From JBBATK01 sp046052705 (GTDB lineage Bacteria; Bacteroidota; Ignavibacteria; Kapaibacteriales; NICIL-2): DNA of 8,483 nucleotides. The DNA lies in contig JBJOLU010000007.1 in the NCBI GenBank assembly GCA_046052705.1, forward strand, positions 1 to 8,483. Reading direction: 5' to 3'. Position 1 is the first letter of the stretch; the number at the start of each line of letters is the position of its first letter. The notes beneath the pieces were generated by a model. It was given only the letters and a program-made list of their open reading frames with translations. It searched no databases and had not been told where the DNA came from. This document shows positions 1-6,545 of this stretch, piece by piece. The position numbers were made by a program, and so were the translations under genes.

Positions 1-47
1 ATTTGCACTATGTTCGTGGCGCTGTCCGTGCGGCAGCGCTCGTATAA
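1..47 (+). CDS. Possible C-terminal end of an upstream gene (partial)
   Basis: Reading from base 3, the frame is open and codes LHYVRGAVRAAALV before a TAA stop at 45-47. The next gene starts 21 nt later in the same direction, a typical spacing for cotranscribed genes. Fourteen residues are too few to recognise a family. The stretch could equally be non-coding, because other frames are also open here. Confidence 0.3.
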   Translation, partial: LHYVRGAVRAAALV

Positions 48-68
48 TTCACTCCCCAACATACCTTC

Positions 69-1301
69 GTGGCAAACGAGTACACCGAGGACCGGGCCGA
101 ACAAGCGCCGTCCGAATCGCAGTCCAATGATCAACGATTACACCGAGACCGTCATCGGGATCGTCGCCGGCATCATCGCAACAGCAATGCTCCACGCGAG
201 GACCGTGCTTCCGGTGCAGATGATTCATCCGCCGATGGTAGCGGCTCCGAGCAATCGGGCGAAGCCACTGCACCTAACGAACGTTCGCGTGATCGCTCAG
301 GTGATCGTAACGATCGCCAGCGGCGTGGCAACAGACGCGGCCGCGGCAACCGCGACGGACGCGGTGGCGGCAAGCCCTCCATCAGCGTTGTGATACCGCT
401 GCTCAACGAAGAGGAATCCTTGGACGAGCTTACCAACCGCCTTGTTCCCGTGCTCGAAACCGAGAGCAATGGCCGGTACGAGATTCTCTATATCGACGAC
501 GGCTCTACGGATTCTTCGTTCGAAATCATTCGCAAATGGAATCGCCGCAACGGACGCATTCACGGAATTCGTTTCCGCAGAAACAATGGTAAATCGGCTG
601 CACTGGCAGTGGGTTTTGCCGAAGCAAAAAATGATATCGTTATCACCATGGATGCCGATCTGCAAGACGATCCCCTGGAGATACCGAATCTGATCGCGGC
701 CTTGAACGAGGGATACGACCTTGTAAGCGGCTGGAAAAAGCGTCGCAAAGACCCGCTGGAGAAACGCCTCCCCTCGAAGTTTTTCAATTATGTAACATCG
801 GTGGTAAGCGGTGTCTCACTACACGATTTCAACTGCGGCCTAAAAGCATATCGCAGCGATGTGATCAAAACCGTTCAGATTTACGGCGAGATGCACCGCT
901 ACATTCCCGCACTTGCGCATTGGGAGGGATTCTCCGTCACGGAAATTCCGGTAACGCATCATGCGCGAAAGTTTGGTCACTCGAAGTTCGGTATGAGCCG
1001 CTACCTGAAGGGCTTCCTGGATTTGCTTACCGTGGTGTTCACCACGCGCTTTATCAAACGGCCTCTGCATTTGTTCGGTGGCCTGGGCGCGTTGTTCACA
1101 CTCATTGGTCTGGGCATAGATATCTATTTGTCCATCGAGTGGGCAATGGCGCAAACCTACCTTACGCAACGGCCTTTGATGCTCATGGGTGTGGCGTTTA
1201 TCATTGTAGGTGTGCAGCTCATTTCTATAGGCTTGATCGGCGAAATGATTGTGAAGAACAATCTCTCGCAGGCGGAATACAGCGTGCGGGAACAGGTGTA
1301 A
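69..1301 (+). CDS. Membrane-anchored family 2 glycosyltransferase (DPM1/GtrB/ArnC-like) with Arg-rich N-terminal extension
   Basis: This is a predicted GT-A fold glycosyltransferase of the polyprenyl-phosphate mannosyl/glucosyltransferase type. Relatives move a sugar from a nucleotide donor to a lipid phosphate at the cytoplasmic face of the inner membrane. The catalytic domain starts near residue 105 (ISVVIP). It carries DDGSTD (143-148), the metal-binding DADLQDDP (195-202) and the family motif HDFNCGLKAYR (252-262). Two hydrophobic segments near 335-355 and 368-392 give the usual C-terminal membrane anchor. Residues 1-101 are an unusual low-complexity tail rich in Arg, Asp, Ser and Gly (about 23 Arg), ending in RGG-like repeats. 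The GTG at 69 is the only ATG, GTG or TTG between the in-frame stop at 45-47 and a GTG at 390 inside the first beta strand, so the tail is very probably translated. No clear ribosome binding site precedes it. Donor and acceptor cannot be told from sequence. Confidence 0.92.
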   Translation: MANEYTEDRAEQAPSESQSNDQRLHRDRHRDRRRHHRNSNAPREDRASGADDSSADGSGSEQSGEATAPNERSRDRSGDRNDRQRRGNRRGRGNRDGRGGGKPSISVVIPLLNEEESLDELTNRLVPVLETESNGRYEILYIDDGSTDSSFEIIRKWNRRNGRIHGIRFRRNNGKSAALAVGFAEAKNDIVITMDADLQDDPLEIPNLIAALNEGYDLVSGWKKRRKDPLEKRLPSKFFNYVTSVVSGVSLHDFNCGLKAYRSDVIKTVQIYGEMHRYIPALAHWEGFSVTEIPVTHHARKFGHSKFGMSRYLKGFLDLLTVVFTTRFIKRPLHLFGGLGALFTLIGLGIDIYLSIEWAMAQTYLTQRPLMLMGVAFIIVGVQLISIGLIGEMIVKNNLSQAEYSVREQV

Positions 1302-1424
1302 GGTTCACAGTGCCCGCAGGTGAAGCTCCGTTTGGCGATGCTGACGGGCAAGGGGAGAAATCGTCGGTTGTATATTGCGCACCGCTGCGGCGATAGCCAT
1401 GTAACATACGCGTGTGATTCGCGC

Positions 1425-1430
1425 GAGGAA
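1425..1430 (+). promoter_or_regulatory. Shine-Dalgarno site for the beta-barrel gene
   Basis: GAGGAA lies 6 nt before the ATG at 1437. The ATG is followed at once by a classical signal peptide. Together these fix 1437 as the start, instead of the ATG at 1320, which would put 39 polar residues before the signal peptide. Confidence 0.7.
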
Positions 1431-1436
1431 ATCATT

Positions 1437-2234
1437 ATGACTACACTCGGTATTCGTGCTCTTCTAGCACTTTTGCTTTGCTTCTCCCTGCCATTGCACG
1501 CACAAGTGCAACGCAACCTTATGAAGAAGTCGTATGCAAAGGATGTTACCAAAGTAGAGTTTGGATTCACCGCAACCTTCCTTCACGGAAATCAGGGCGC
1601 ACAGTTGCCTATGTTTTCGTCGCGCAACGATTCCACCTTTGTTACCGGATCGAATTATGTGGGTGCACAAAGCGGAGTGAGTGCTCGCATGAATTTCGAA
1701 GTTGGATCCATGCGTCAGTTCATTATACCGGTGGGTATAGACATGACCTTCCTGCGCGGCCTTCAGCGATTGGAGAATCCCGGTCTTACCGGCCATGGTT
1801 CGGTATCCAGCAACATCACGAGTATTGTAACGGGTTGTCAGTACCGCTTCGCGGAACTTCCACTGGCGGAAGCGTTCTTGTATGGCGGTGTAGATGTGCG
1901 CGGATCCTTTATTGGCGGCGCGCGTTTTCAATATGAAGTAGATCAATATTCCACAGGCCAGCCCCTACCGCAATACGCTCAAGACACCACGCTGAAGCCA
2001 AGTGTGTTTCGTCTTGGCGGTGCTGTGCGTGTGGGCGTTCAGGGAATTATCTCCGAACCTCTGCGCATCAATATCAGCGCTGCATACGGTGTGTATAATC
2101 TGGTAGGGCGCGACCTTCGCACCACAGGTTCCGACCGCCGCGGCCAACTGCTCACCCCCACGCGAATTGGCGAAACAGCAGAACAATTTGCTGCGTTCAG
2201 CAATATCTCTCTGTGGCTTCAATACTATTTCTAG
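1437..2234 (+). CDS. Hypothetical outer-membrane beta-barrel protein with signal peptide
   Basis: This is a 265-residue protein I cannot assign to a named family. Residues 1-22 form a type I signal peptide: a short start with Arg7, the hydrophobic run ALLALLLCFSLPL, then LHA before Gln23. Cys15 is not in a lipobox, so a lipoprotein is unlikely. The mature part alternates polar and hydrophobic residues in strand-like stretches (for example VEFGFTATFLHG, SGVSARMNFEVG, FRLGGAVRVGVQG, INISAAYGVYNLVG). It ends in SLWLQYYF, and a terminal phenylalanine is typical of proteins inserted by the BAM machinery. By analogy it is a small outer-membrane barrel, with function unknown. It sits between two glycosyltransferase genes and stops 3 nt before the second, so it is probably cotranscribed with that one. 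The barrel is inferred from pattern, not from a recognised domain. Confidence 0.8.
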   Translation: MTTLGIRALLALLLCFSLPLHAQVQRNLMKKSYAKDVTKVEFGFTATFLHGNQGAQLPMFSSRNDSTFVTGSNYVGAQSGVSARMNFEVGSMRQFIIPVGIDMTFLRGLQRLENPGLTGHGSVSSNITSIVTGCQYRFAELPLAEAFLYGGVDVRGSFIGGARFQYEVDQYSTGQPLPQYAQDTTLKPSVFRLGGAVRVGVQGIISEPLRINISAAYGVYNLVGRDLRTTGSDRRGQLLTPTRIGETAEQFAAFSNISLWLQYYF

Positions 2235-2237
2235 ACG

Positions 2238-3317
2238 ATGCAATCCGCCGATCTTATCTATCATTCCGATTGCATCCACTTTCGTGGCGATATACCCTGT
2301 GGGCCGCATAAACGCTCGGGTTTTCACTGTTCCTCGTGCCCTGAATACAGCGTGCAGCAAGGCCGTATTCTCATCATAAAGCTTGGCGCCGCCGGCGACG
2401 TGATTCGTACCACGCCTCTACTTCACAAGCTGCGCGAAATATATCCGCACCATGCTCTGCATTGGCTCACCTACTCCCCGGATGTGGTGCCGAAATCGGT
2501 GCACAAAACATTTGCGTTCTCGGCAGAGTCGTTGCTCGAGATCGAAGCCACGCCCTACGATCTGTGCATTAACCTGGATAAAGACCCCCACGCATGTGCG
2601 CTGGCGAGCAAGGTACATGCCGATACGAAGATGGGTTTTGTGCTCAAGAATGGAAAGCCGGCTCCCGCCGATGAGCGCGCCGAAGCAAAGTTTCTGACGG
2701 GTTTATTCGACGATGTAAACAAGGCGAACACGCTGTCGTACCCGCAAGAGATTTTTGCTATGTGCGGTTGGGAATTCACGGGCCAGGAGTATATACTGGA
2801 TGTTCCATCCGGCGATCAATTCTCTGCGCTGCGCACGGGCGCGAGCCGTATCGTGGGGTTGAATACCGGCTGCGGAGAGCGCTGGACCTCGCGCCGCTGG
2901 AAAGAAGAATATTGGATAGATCTTGTGCATCGCCTGACGCAGGCCGGCTACACGCCACTACTGCTGGGCGGAAAACAGGAGCACGAGTTTAACACAAAGC
3001 TCGCGGCCAGCAGCGGAGCCATGTACTACGGGTATTTTCCCATGAGGGACTTCATTGCTCTTATGGATTGCTGCCACACGGTTGTAACTACCGTCACCCT
3101 GGGGCTGCACATTGCTATTGGTTTGCGTAAGAATGTTGTGCTCATGAACAACATTTTCAATCCCCGTGAGTTTGAGTTGTATGGTCGCGGCCGCATCGTA
3201 GCGCCTGCCAAAGAATGTCATTGTTTCTTCCGCGGCACCTGCACGCACAGCGAGTATTCGTGCATGGACTCGCTAACACCTACGATGATCTTCGAAGCAA
3301 TTGAGTCTGCGGGCTGA
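2238..3317 (+). CDS. Glycosyltransferase family 9 (ADP-heptose:LPS heptosyltransferase-like)
   Basis: This is a 359-residue GT-B enzyme of the heptosyltransferase family, which adds sugars to lipopolysaccharide core or similar envelope glycans in the cytoplasm. The first Rossmann half opens with RILIIKLGAAGDVIRTTPLL (43-62), the family hallmark. The second half has IVGLNTGCGERWTSRRW (205-221, a sugar-nucleotide contact region), PLLLGGKQE (240-248) and TVTLGLHIAIGLRKNVV (285-301, the conserved turn that usually reads xxGLHxAxAL). The N-terminus carries Cys12, Cys21, Cys31 and Cys34, and the C-terminus carries Cys327, Cys329, Cys335 and Cys342. Both clusters look like metal or redox sites. I recall similar N-terminal cysteine motifs in some other GT9 proteins, but could not check. 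The ATG at 2238 puts the cysteine motif right at the start. There is no Shine-Dalgarno, and the 3-nt gap from the previous gene suggests translational coupling. The actual sugar and acceptor are unknown. Confidence 0.9.
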   Translation: MQSADLIYHSDCIHFRGDIPCGPHKRSGFHCSSCPEYSVQQGRILIIKLGAAGDVIRTTPLLHKLREIYPHHALHWLTYSPDVVPKSVHKTFAFSAESLLEIEATPYDLCINLDKDPHACALASKVHADTKMGFVLKNGKPAPADERAEAKFLTGLFDDVNKANTLSYPQEIFAMCGWEFTGQEYILDVPSGDQFSALRTGASRIVGLNTGCGERWTSRRWKEEYWIDLVHRLTQAGYTPLLLGGKQEHEFNTKLAASSGAMYYGYFPMRDFIALMDCCHTVVTTVTLGLHIAIGLRKNVVLMNNIFNPREFELYGRGRIVAPAKECHCFFRGTCTHSEYSCMDSLTPTMIFEAIESAG

Positions 3318-3487
3318 TTTCAGCACCGGGTACGCACCACAACAAACTTTAGATTGATCCGTCACTCCGAAGCCTGCGCGCAAAACACCCGGACAGCATG
3401 TTAATCGCGCACCGTCGGGCATAGTAAACAGAACATTCTATATCAGTAATCAGCATAATCTGTATAACATTTATCAGCGGAGTTTTT
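3318..3487 (+). promoter_or_regulatory. Intergenic leader upstream of thioredoxin, probable promoter region
   Basis: This 170-nt gap separates the envelope genes from thioredoxin. The last 70 nt are clearly AT-rich (TATATCAGTAAT, ATAATCTGTATAACATTTA), as expected for a promoter, but I cannot match a defined -10/-35 or Bacteroidota -7/-33 pair with confidence. I see no hairpin followed by a T-tract to terminate the upstream genes. Confidence 0.35.
3477..3482 (+). promoter_or_regulatory. Shine-Dalgarno site for thioredoxin
   Basis: GCGGAG is followed by five T residues and then the ATG at 3488. Spacing and sequence fit a ribosome binding site and support that start. Confidence 0.6.
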
Positions 3488-3823
3488 ATGGAAGCAGTAC
3501 ATCCCACACACGTCACCGACGATAACTTTCAGACCGAAGTTTTGGAGTCTCAACACCCCGTTCTTATCGATTTCTGGGCAGAGTGGTGCGGTCCCTGTCG
3601 TATGATTGGTCCCGTGATCGAAGAATTGGCCGGCGAAATGAGCGGCAAAGTAAAAGTGGGTAAAGTAGACGTGGATCAGAACCCGCGCGTTGCTATGGAA
3701 TACGGCATTCGTTCCATCCCTGCGTTGCTCATTTTCCATGAAGGCAAAGTTGTAGACTCTATCGTAGGACTTGTACCCAAGAACTTCATCGTAGAGCGTC
3801 TGCAACAGCATATCAAGAACTAA
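3488..3823 (+). CDS. trxA: Thioredoxin
   Basis: This is a 111-residue single-domain cytoplasmic thioredoxin, the usual length for TrxA. It reduces protein disulfides and is recharged by thioredoxin reductase, which is not in this window. The active site WCGPC is at 33-37 within FWAEWCGPCRMIGPV. The buried acid is Asp28, and the cis-proline is Pro78 in RSIPALLIF. The closing segment VVDSIVGLVPKNFIVERL fits the last strand and helix. There is no signal peptide or membrane segment. It has its own AT-rich leader and ribosome binding site and is followed by a strong terminator, so it is probably a single-gene transcript. The stop codon lies inside a short 10-nt tandem repeat. Confidence 0.97.
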   Translation: MEAVHPTHVTDDNFQTEVLESQHPVLIDFWAEWCGPCRMIGPVIEELAGEMSGKVKVGKVDVDQNPRVAMEYGIRSIPALLIFHEGKVVDSIVGLVPKNFIVERLQQHIKN

Positions 3824-3844
3824 CATGAACTAACACGAACTACG
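3817..3844 (+). repeat. 10-nt tandem repeat at the thioredoxin stop codon
   Basis: GAACTAACAT, GAACTAACAC and GAACTACG follow each other directly, giving about 2.7 copies. The first copy contains the TAA stop of thioredoxin at 3821-3823. This is probably a small slippage duplication. The second copy repeats the stop codon (3831-3833), but in another frame. Confidence 0.7.
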
Positions 3845-3893
3845 TGATCGTGTGCATGTGCATTCTTCGCGTAGAGACACACATGATCTTTTC

Positions 3894-3919
3894 AAGGGTT
3901 GGCTTGCCAACCCTTTTTT
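3894..3919 (+). terminator. Rho-independent terminator after thioredoxin
   Basis: AAGGGTTGG pairs perfectly with CCAACCCTT across a CTTG loop, giving a 9-bp stem. The stem's last two T residues begin a run of six (3914-3919). It lies 70 nt after the thioredoxin stop and separates that gene from the carbinolamine dehydratase gene. Confidence 0.92.
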
Positions 3920-3971
3920 GTTTAGTCCGTATTTTTGAGCGCTTAGAGCCGCCCACTTTTTCGCACCCGTT

Positions 3972-4283
3972 ATGGCACGTCCCGAACTTCTTTCTCAGGA
4001 ACTTATTCAACGTCACTTGGAGTTTCATCCATCGTGGCGATTGGAAGGAAATGACGTACCTCCGCAGCGTATTGTTCGCGAGCTGCATGCAGCAAACTGG
4101 CCGGCGGCCGTTGGTATTGTAAACGCTATTGCCATTGTGGCAGAAACAATGGATCACCACCCGGATATACTGTTGTTCGGCTGGAACAAGATTCGCGTCA
4201 CTCTTAGCACACACGATCGCGGCGGCCTTACCGAATTGGACTTTGCCTTAGCCGATAAGATCGACGAAATGAACGGCGTCTAA
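3972..4283 (+). CDS. phhB: Pterin-4a-carbinolamine dehydratase (4a-hydroxytetrahydrobiopterin dehydratase)
   Basis: This is a 103-residue cytoplasmic enzyme of the PCD/DCoH family. It dehydrates 4a-hydroxytetrahydropterin to quinonoid dihydropterin during pterin recycling, classically for phenylalanine hydroxylase. The whole family signature is present: Glu58, His62-His63-Pro64, Trp71, His81 and Asp90, with the expected spacings, in the stretch from ETMDHHPDI to THDRGGLTELD. The length is normal. The start at 3972 is an ATG 52 nt after the terminator, with no Shine-Dalgarno, and residues from there fit the family. No aromatic amino acid hydroxylase is in the window. In bacteria without one, PCD homologues may serve other pterin uses such as molybdopterin metabolism, so the physiological role is open. 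Enolase follows 54 nt later and may share its transcript. The gene symbol is by family only. Confidence 0.92.
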   Translation: MARPELLSQELIQRHLEFHPSWRLEGNDVPPQRIVRELHAANWPAAVGIVNAIAIVAETMDHHPDILLFGWNKIRVTLSTHDRGGLTELDFALADKIDEMNGV

Positions 4284-4337
4284 ACGCTTCCTCTTTGTCG
4301 TCTCCACCATTGTATCACATCCATTCTCTTCGTTGTT

Positions 4338-5615
4338 ATGACACCTGCTATAGTTGATGTTCGCGCTCGCCAGATTCTGGACTCCAGAGGCAATCCCACG
4401 CTCGAGGTTGATATTATGTTGGAAGACGGTACACGCGGCAGAGCCGCTGTGCCTTCCGGTGCCAGCACCGGCGAGCACGAGGCAGTGGAGCTTCGTGATA
4501 ATGATGCTTCCAAATACCTTGGTAAGGGTGTGCTCAACGCGGTGAACAATGTGAATGATGTGATCAGCATGCATATAGCCGGCCACGATGCGCGCGAGCA
4601 AACAGAGATCGATCGCATCATGATCGAACTGGATGGAACAGACAATAAATCCAAGCTTGGTGCCAATGCAATGCTGGGAGTATCTCTGGCTGTAGCCCGC
4701 GCCGCTGCTACATTTTCGGGTATGTCGCTGCACCGCTACATCGGCGGAGTAAACGCGCGCGTGCTTCCCGTACCAATGATGAATATTGTAAACGGCGGAC
4801 GTCATGCAGACAATACGGTAGACATTCAAGAGTTCATGATCATGCCACTTGGCGCTCCCTCGTTCCAAGAGGCGCTGCGCTGGGGAACAGAGATTTTTCA
4901 CACACTCAAAGGTGTGCTCAAGAAAAAAGGATATTCAACCTCCGTGGGTGATGAAGGTGGTTTTGCTCCATCGCTTGGCTCGAACGAAGAAGCATTGGAA
5001 TCCATTATGGAGGCAATTACTCTGGCAGGATACACACCGGGCACCGACGTTGGTTTGGCGCTGGATGTAGCGGCCAGTGAAATGTTCACCGACGGCTCGT
5101 ATGTGTTTTACAAATCCACCAAGAAAACACACAGCGTGGACGAGATGATACGCTGGTACGAGACCTTGGTAAGCAGCTTCCCTATTGTGTCTATAGAAGA
5201 CGGCTTGGCAGAGAATGACTGGTTGGGCTGGAAGAATCTTACCGACGCCATCGGCGACCGCGTTCAGCTTGTGGGCGATGATTTATTCGTGACCAATCCG
5301 CGCTTCTTACAGCGTGGAATCACCGAAGGTGTGGCCAATGCAATTCTTGTGAAGGTAAATCAAATAGGCACGCTCACCGAAACATTGGATGCCATGGCTT
5401 TGGCCGAGCGCCACGGTTATCGCTCCATAGTGTCGCATCGCAGTGGCGAAACCGAAGACGCTACCATTGCTTCGCTGGCAGTGGCCATGAATGCCGGACA
5501 AATCAAAACCGGCGCACCATCGCGCTCAGACCGTGTGGCTAAGTACAACGAGCTGCTGCGCATTGAAGAAGAGCTTGGTGCGGAAGCGCGCTACTTAGGG
5601 CACTCGGCATTGTAA
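4338..5615 (+). CDS. eno: Enolase (phosphopyruvate hydratase)
   Basis: Enolase interconverts 2-phosphoglycerate and phosphoenolpyruvate in glycolysis, as a cytoplasmic Mg-dependent enzyme. At 425 residues it has the normal bacterial length. The N-terminal domain has ARQILDSRGNPTLEV and the mobile substrate loop SGAST (40-44). The barrel domain has NGGRHADNTVDIQEFM with Glu165, and GDEGGFAP with the general acid Glu206. Metal ligands are in ALDVAASE (Asp243), SIEDG (Glu287) and GDDLFVTN (Asp314/315). The catalytic Lys339 lies in LVKVNQIGTLTETL, followed by SHRSGETEDATIA (367-379) and Lys390 in IKTGAPSRSDR. Everything expected for an active enzyme is present. The ATG at 4338 gives the standard N-terminus, and there is no Shine-Dalgarno. 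It converges on the PrsW-like gene with 35 nt between stops, and I see no terminator hairpin there. Confidence 0.98.
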   Translation: MTPAIVDVRARQILDSRGNPTLEVDIMLEDGTRGRAAVPSGASTGEHEAVELRDNDASKYLGKGVLNAVNNVNDVISMHIAGHDAREQTEIDRIMIELDGTDNKSKLGANAMLGVSLAVARAAATFSGMSLHRYIGGVNARVLPVPMMNIVNGGRHADNTVDIQEFMIMPLGAPSFQEALRWGTEIFHTLKGVLKKKGYSTSVGDEGGFAPSLGSNEEALESIMEAITLAGYTPGTDVGLALDVAASEMFTDGSYVFYKSTKKTHSVDEMIRWYETLVSSFPIVSIEDGLAENDWLGWKNLTDAIGDRVQLVGDDLFVTNPRFLQRGITEGVANAILVKVNQIGTLTETLDAMALAERHGYRSIVSHRSGETEDATIASLAVAMNAGQIKTGAPSRSDRVAKYNELLRIEEELGAEARYLGHSAL

Positions 5616-5650
5616 ACATTGCTTTGTAAAAGACTTCATCAATGATGGTG

Positions 5651-6379
5651 CTATGCATCCTTGCGGAAGGGTGAGTTCATGCTGTGCAGGCGCATTGCGC
5701 GCAGCGAGAGAGTAATCACCACCACAAGTACGGCGAATGCACCGAAGATGATCAGGCCCGGTCTGTTCAGGAAGATGAAGAAGTCATACAGACCGTGTGC
5801 AACCAAAGCGGCCATGAATGCCGTAAACAGCAGGGGCGATTCGTGGCGCGAGAACTTTGCCAGACCCGTGTAGTATCCCATGAGAATACCATTGGCAGCA
5901 TGTGCCGGCACAGCCGTGAACATTCGCCATAGAGCCGTCTGGAACGATGGCCCCGCGGCGTTGTTGGCAAGCACATACATCATGTTCTCCACTGTTGCAA
6001 AGCCCATTGCGATCATCACCGAATAGGTGATGCCGTCGAATGGTTCGTCGAAGTCCGGTTTGGTGTATGCGTAGGCGCGCAGCACGGCAAACTTTGTTGC
6101 TTCCTCCACCAGTGCCACCACAAAAAAGGCATGGGCAAACAGATGCACCACGCTTTGCGATTTATCGAAGCCGATCATACTCAACACCATCTCCACGACC
6201 ACGGGCGGTATCACGCCAAACATGCCCAGCACAAAGGACCACACAAGCAAGTGCCTTGGCTCTTTGTCATAGCGGTCCCTGGTGTACACAAACCACGCAA
6301 TAAGCAGTCCCGGAGCTACACTCAGGAACACAAGCAGTGCGGTTGTTGGTATGGACGATGAGCTAAACATGAAATACAT
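5651..6379 (-). CDS. PrsW-family intramembrane metalloprotease homologue
   Basis: This multi-pass inner-membrane protein is related to PrsW, which in Bacillus subtilis cleaves the anti-sigma factor RsiW. Counting from the ATG at 6379 it has 242 residues. The first membrane segment (about 11-32) is followed by YTRDRYDKEPRHLL, the conserved family start. The likely active-site motifs are all present: VEEATKF (Glu92, Glu93), FDGITYSVMIAMGFATVEN (114-132), PAHAANGILMGYYTGLAKF with His160, and AHGLYDFF with His195. Further hydrophobic segments lie near 44-70, 77-97 and 217-225. The substrate is unknown, and no sigma or anti-sigma gene is in the window. The frame stays open upstream, so starts at 6529 or 6541 are possible and would add 50 or 54 residues. 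I give 6379 because it places the first membrane segment where relatives have it. The gene is divergent from the PolX-like gene and converges on enolase. Confidence 0.85.
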   Translation of the reverse strand: MYFMFSSSSIPTTALLVFLSVAPGLLIAWFVYTRDRYDKEPRHLLVWSFVLGMFGVIPPVVVEMVLSMIGFDKSQSVVHLFAHAFFVVALVEEATKFAVLRAYAYTKPDFDEPFDGITYSVMIAMGFATVENMMYVLANNAAGPSFQTALWRMFTAVPAHAANGILMGYYTGLAKFSRHESPLLFTAFMAALVAHGLYDFFIFLNRPGLIIFGAFAVLVVVITLSLRAMRLHSMNSPFRKDA

Positions 6380-6545
6380 CGATGAACGCGAAGGGATGAA
6401 AATACTCACAAAATCTGCCACGGCTAAAGCATCACGGCCTTCGCCCTCGGTGAATTGATAGAGCGTAGAGTAAGCAATCTCTGCACTTTCTGCAGTTTGG
6501 GCTTCGTCGTGTATCTTCTGCCATTCCATTACATCAAACATCAAT
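6380..6545. promoter_or_regulatory. Divergent intergenic region or N-terminal extension of the PrsW-like gene
   Basis: This 166-nt stretch lies between the PrsW-like start at 6379 (minus strand) and the PolX-like ATG at 6546 (plus strand), so it should hold promoters for one or both genes. I found no clear -10/-35 or -7/-33 pair. On the minus strand it is entirely open and reads plausibly protein-like from M at 6529 (MEWQKIHDEAQTAESAEIAY and onward), so part may be coding. If the 6541 start is used, the two start codons are only 4 nt apart. Confidence 0.45.

Noticed and set aside
10..393. Open frame of 127 codons overlapping the start of the family 2 glycosyltransferase
   Set aside because: It is the +1 shadow of the arginine-rich tail. 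Its alanine- and valine-rich translation follows from the shifted codons, and the glycosyltransferase needs the other frame.
1320..1436. Upstream ATG giving a longer form of the beta-barrel protein
   Set aside because: It would place 39 polar residues before a textbook signal peptide. The ATG at 1437 has a Shine-Dalgarno site and the signal peptide directly after it.
3847..3888. Imperfect inverted repeat GATCGTGTG / CACACATGATC after thioredoxin
   Set aside because: The arms need a bulge and enclose a long loop, and the strong terminator just downstream already explains transcript ending.
4248..4901. Long minus-strand open frame opposite enolase (217 codons)
   Set aside because: It is antisense to an intact, highly conserved enolase gene, and its translation shows no recognisable motif or domain order.
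5616..5650. Terminator between the convergent enolase and PrsW-like genes
   Set aside because: No stem with a T-tract is visible in the 35 nt on either strand.
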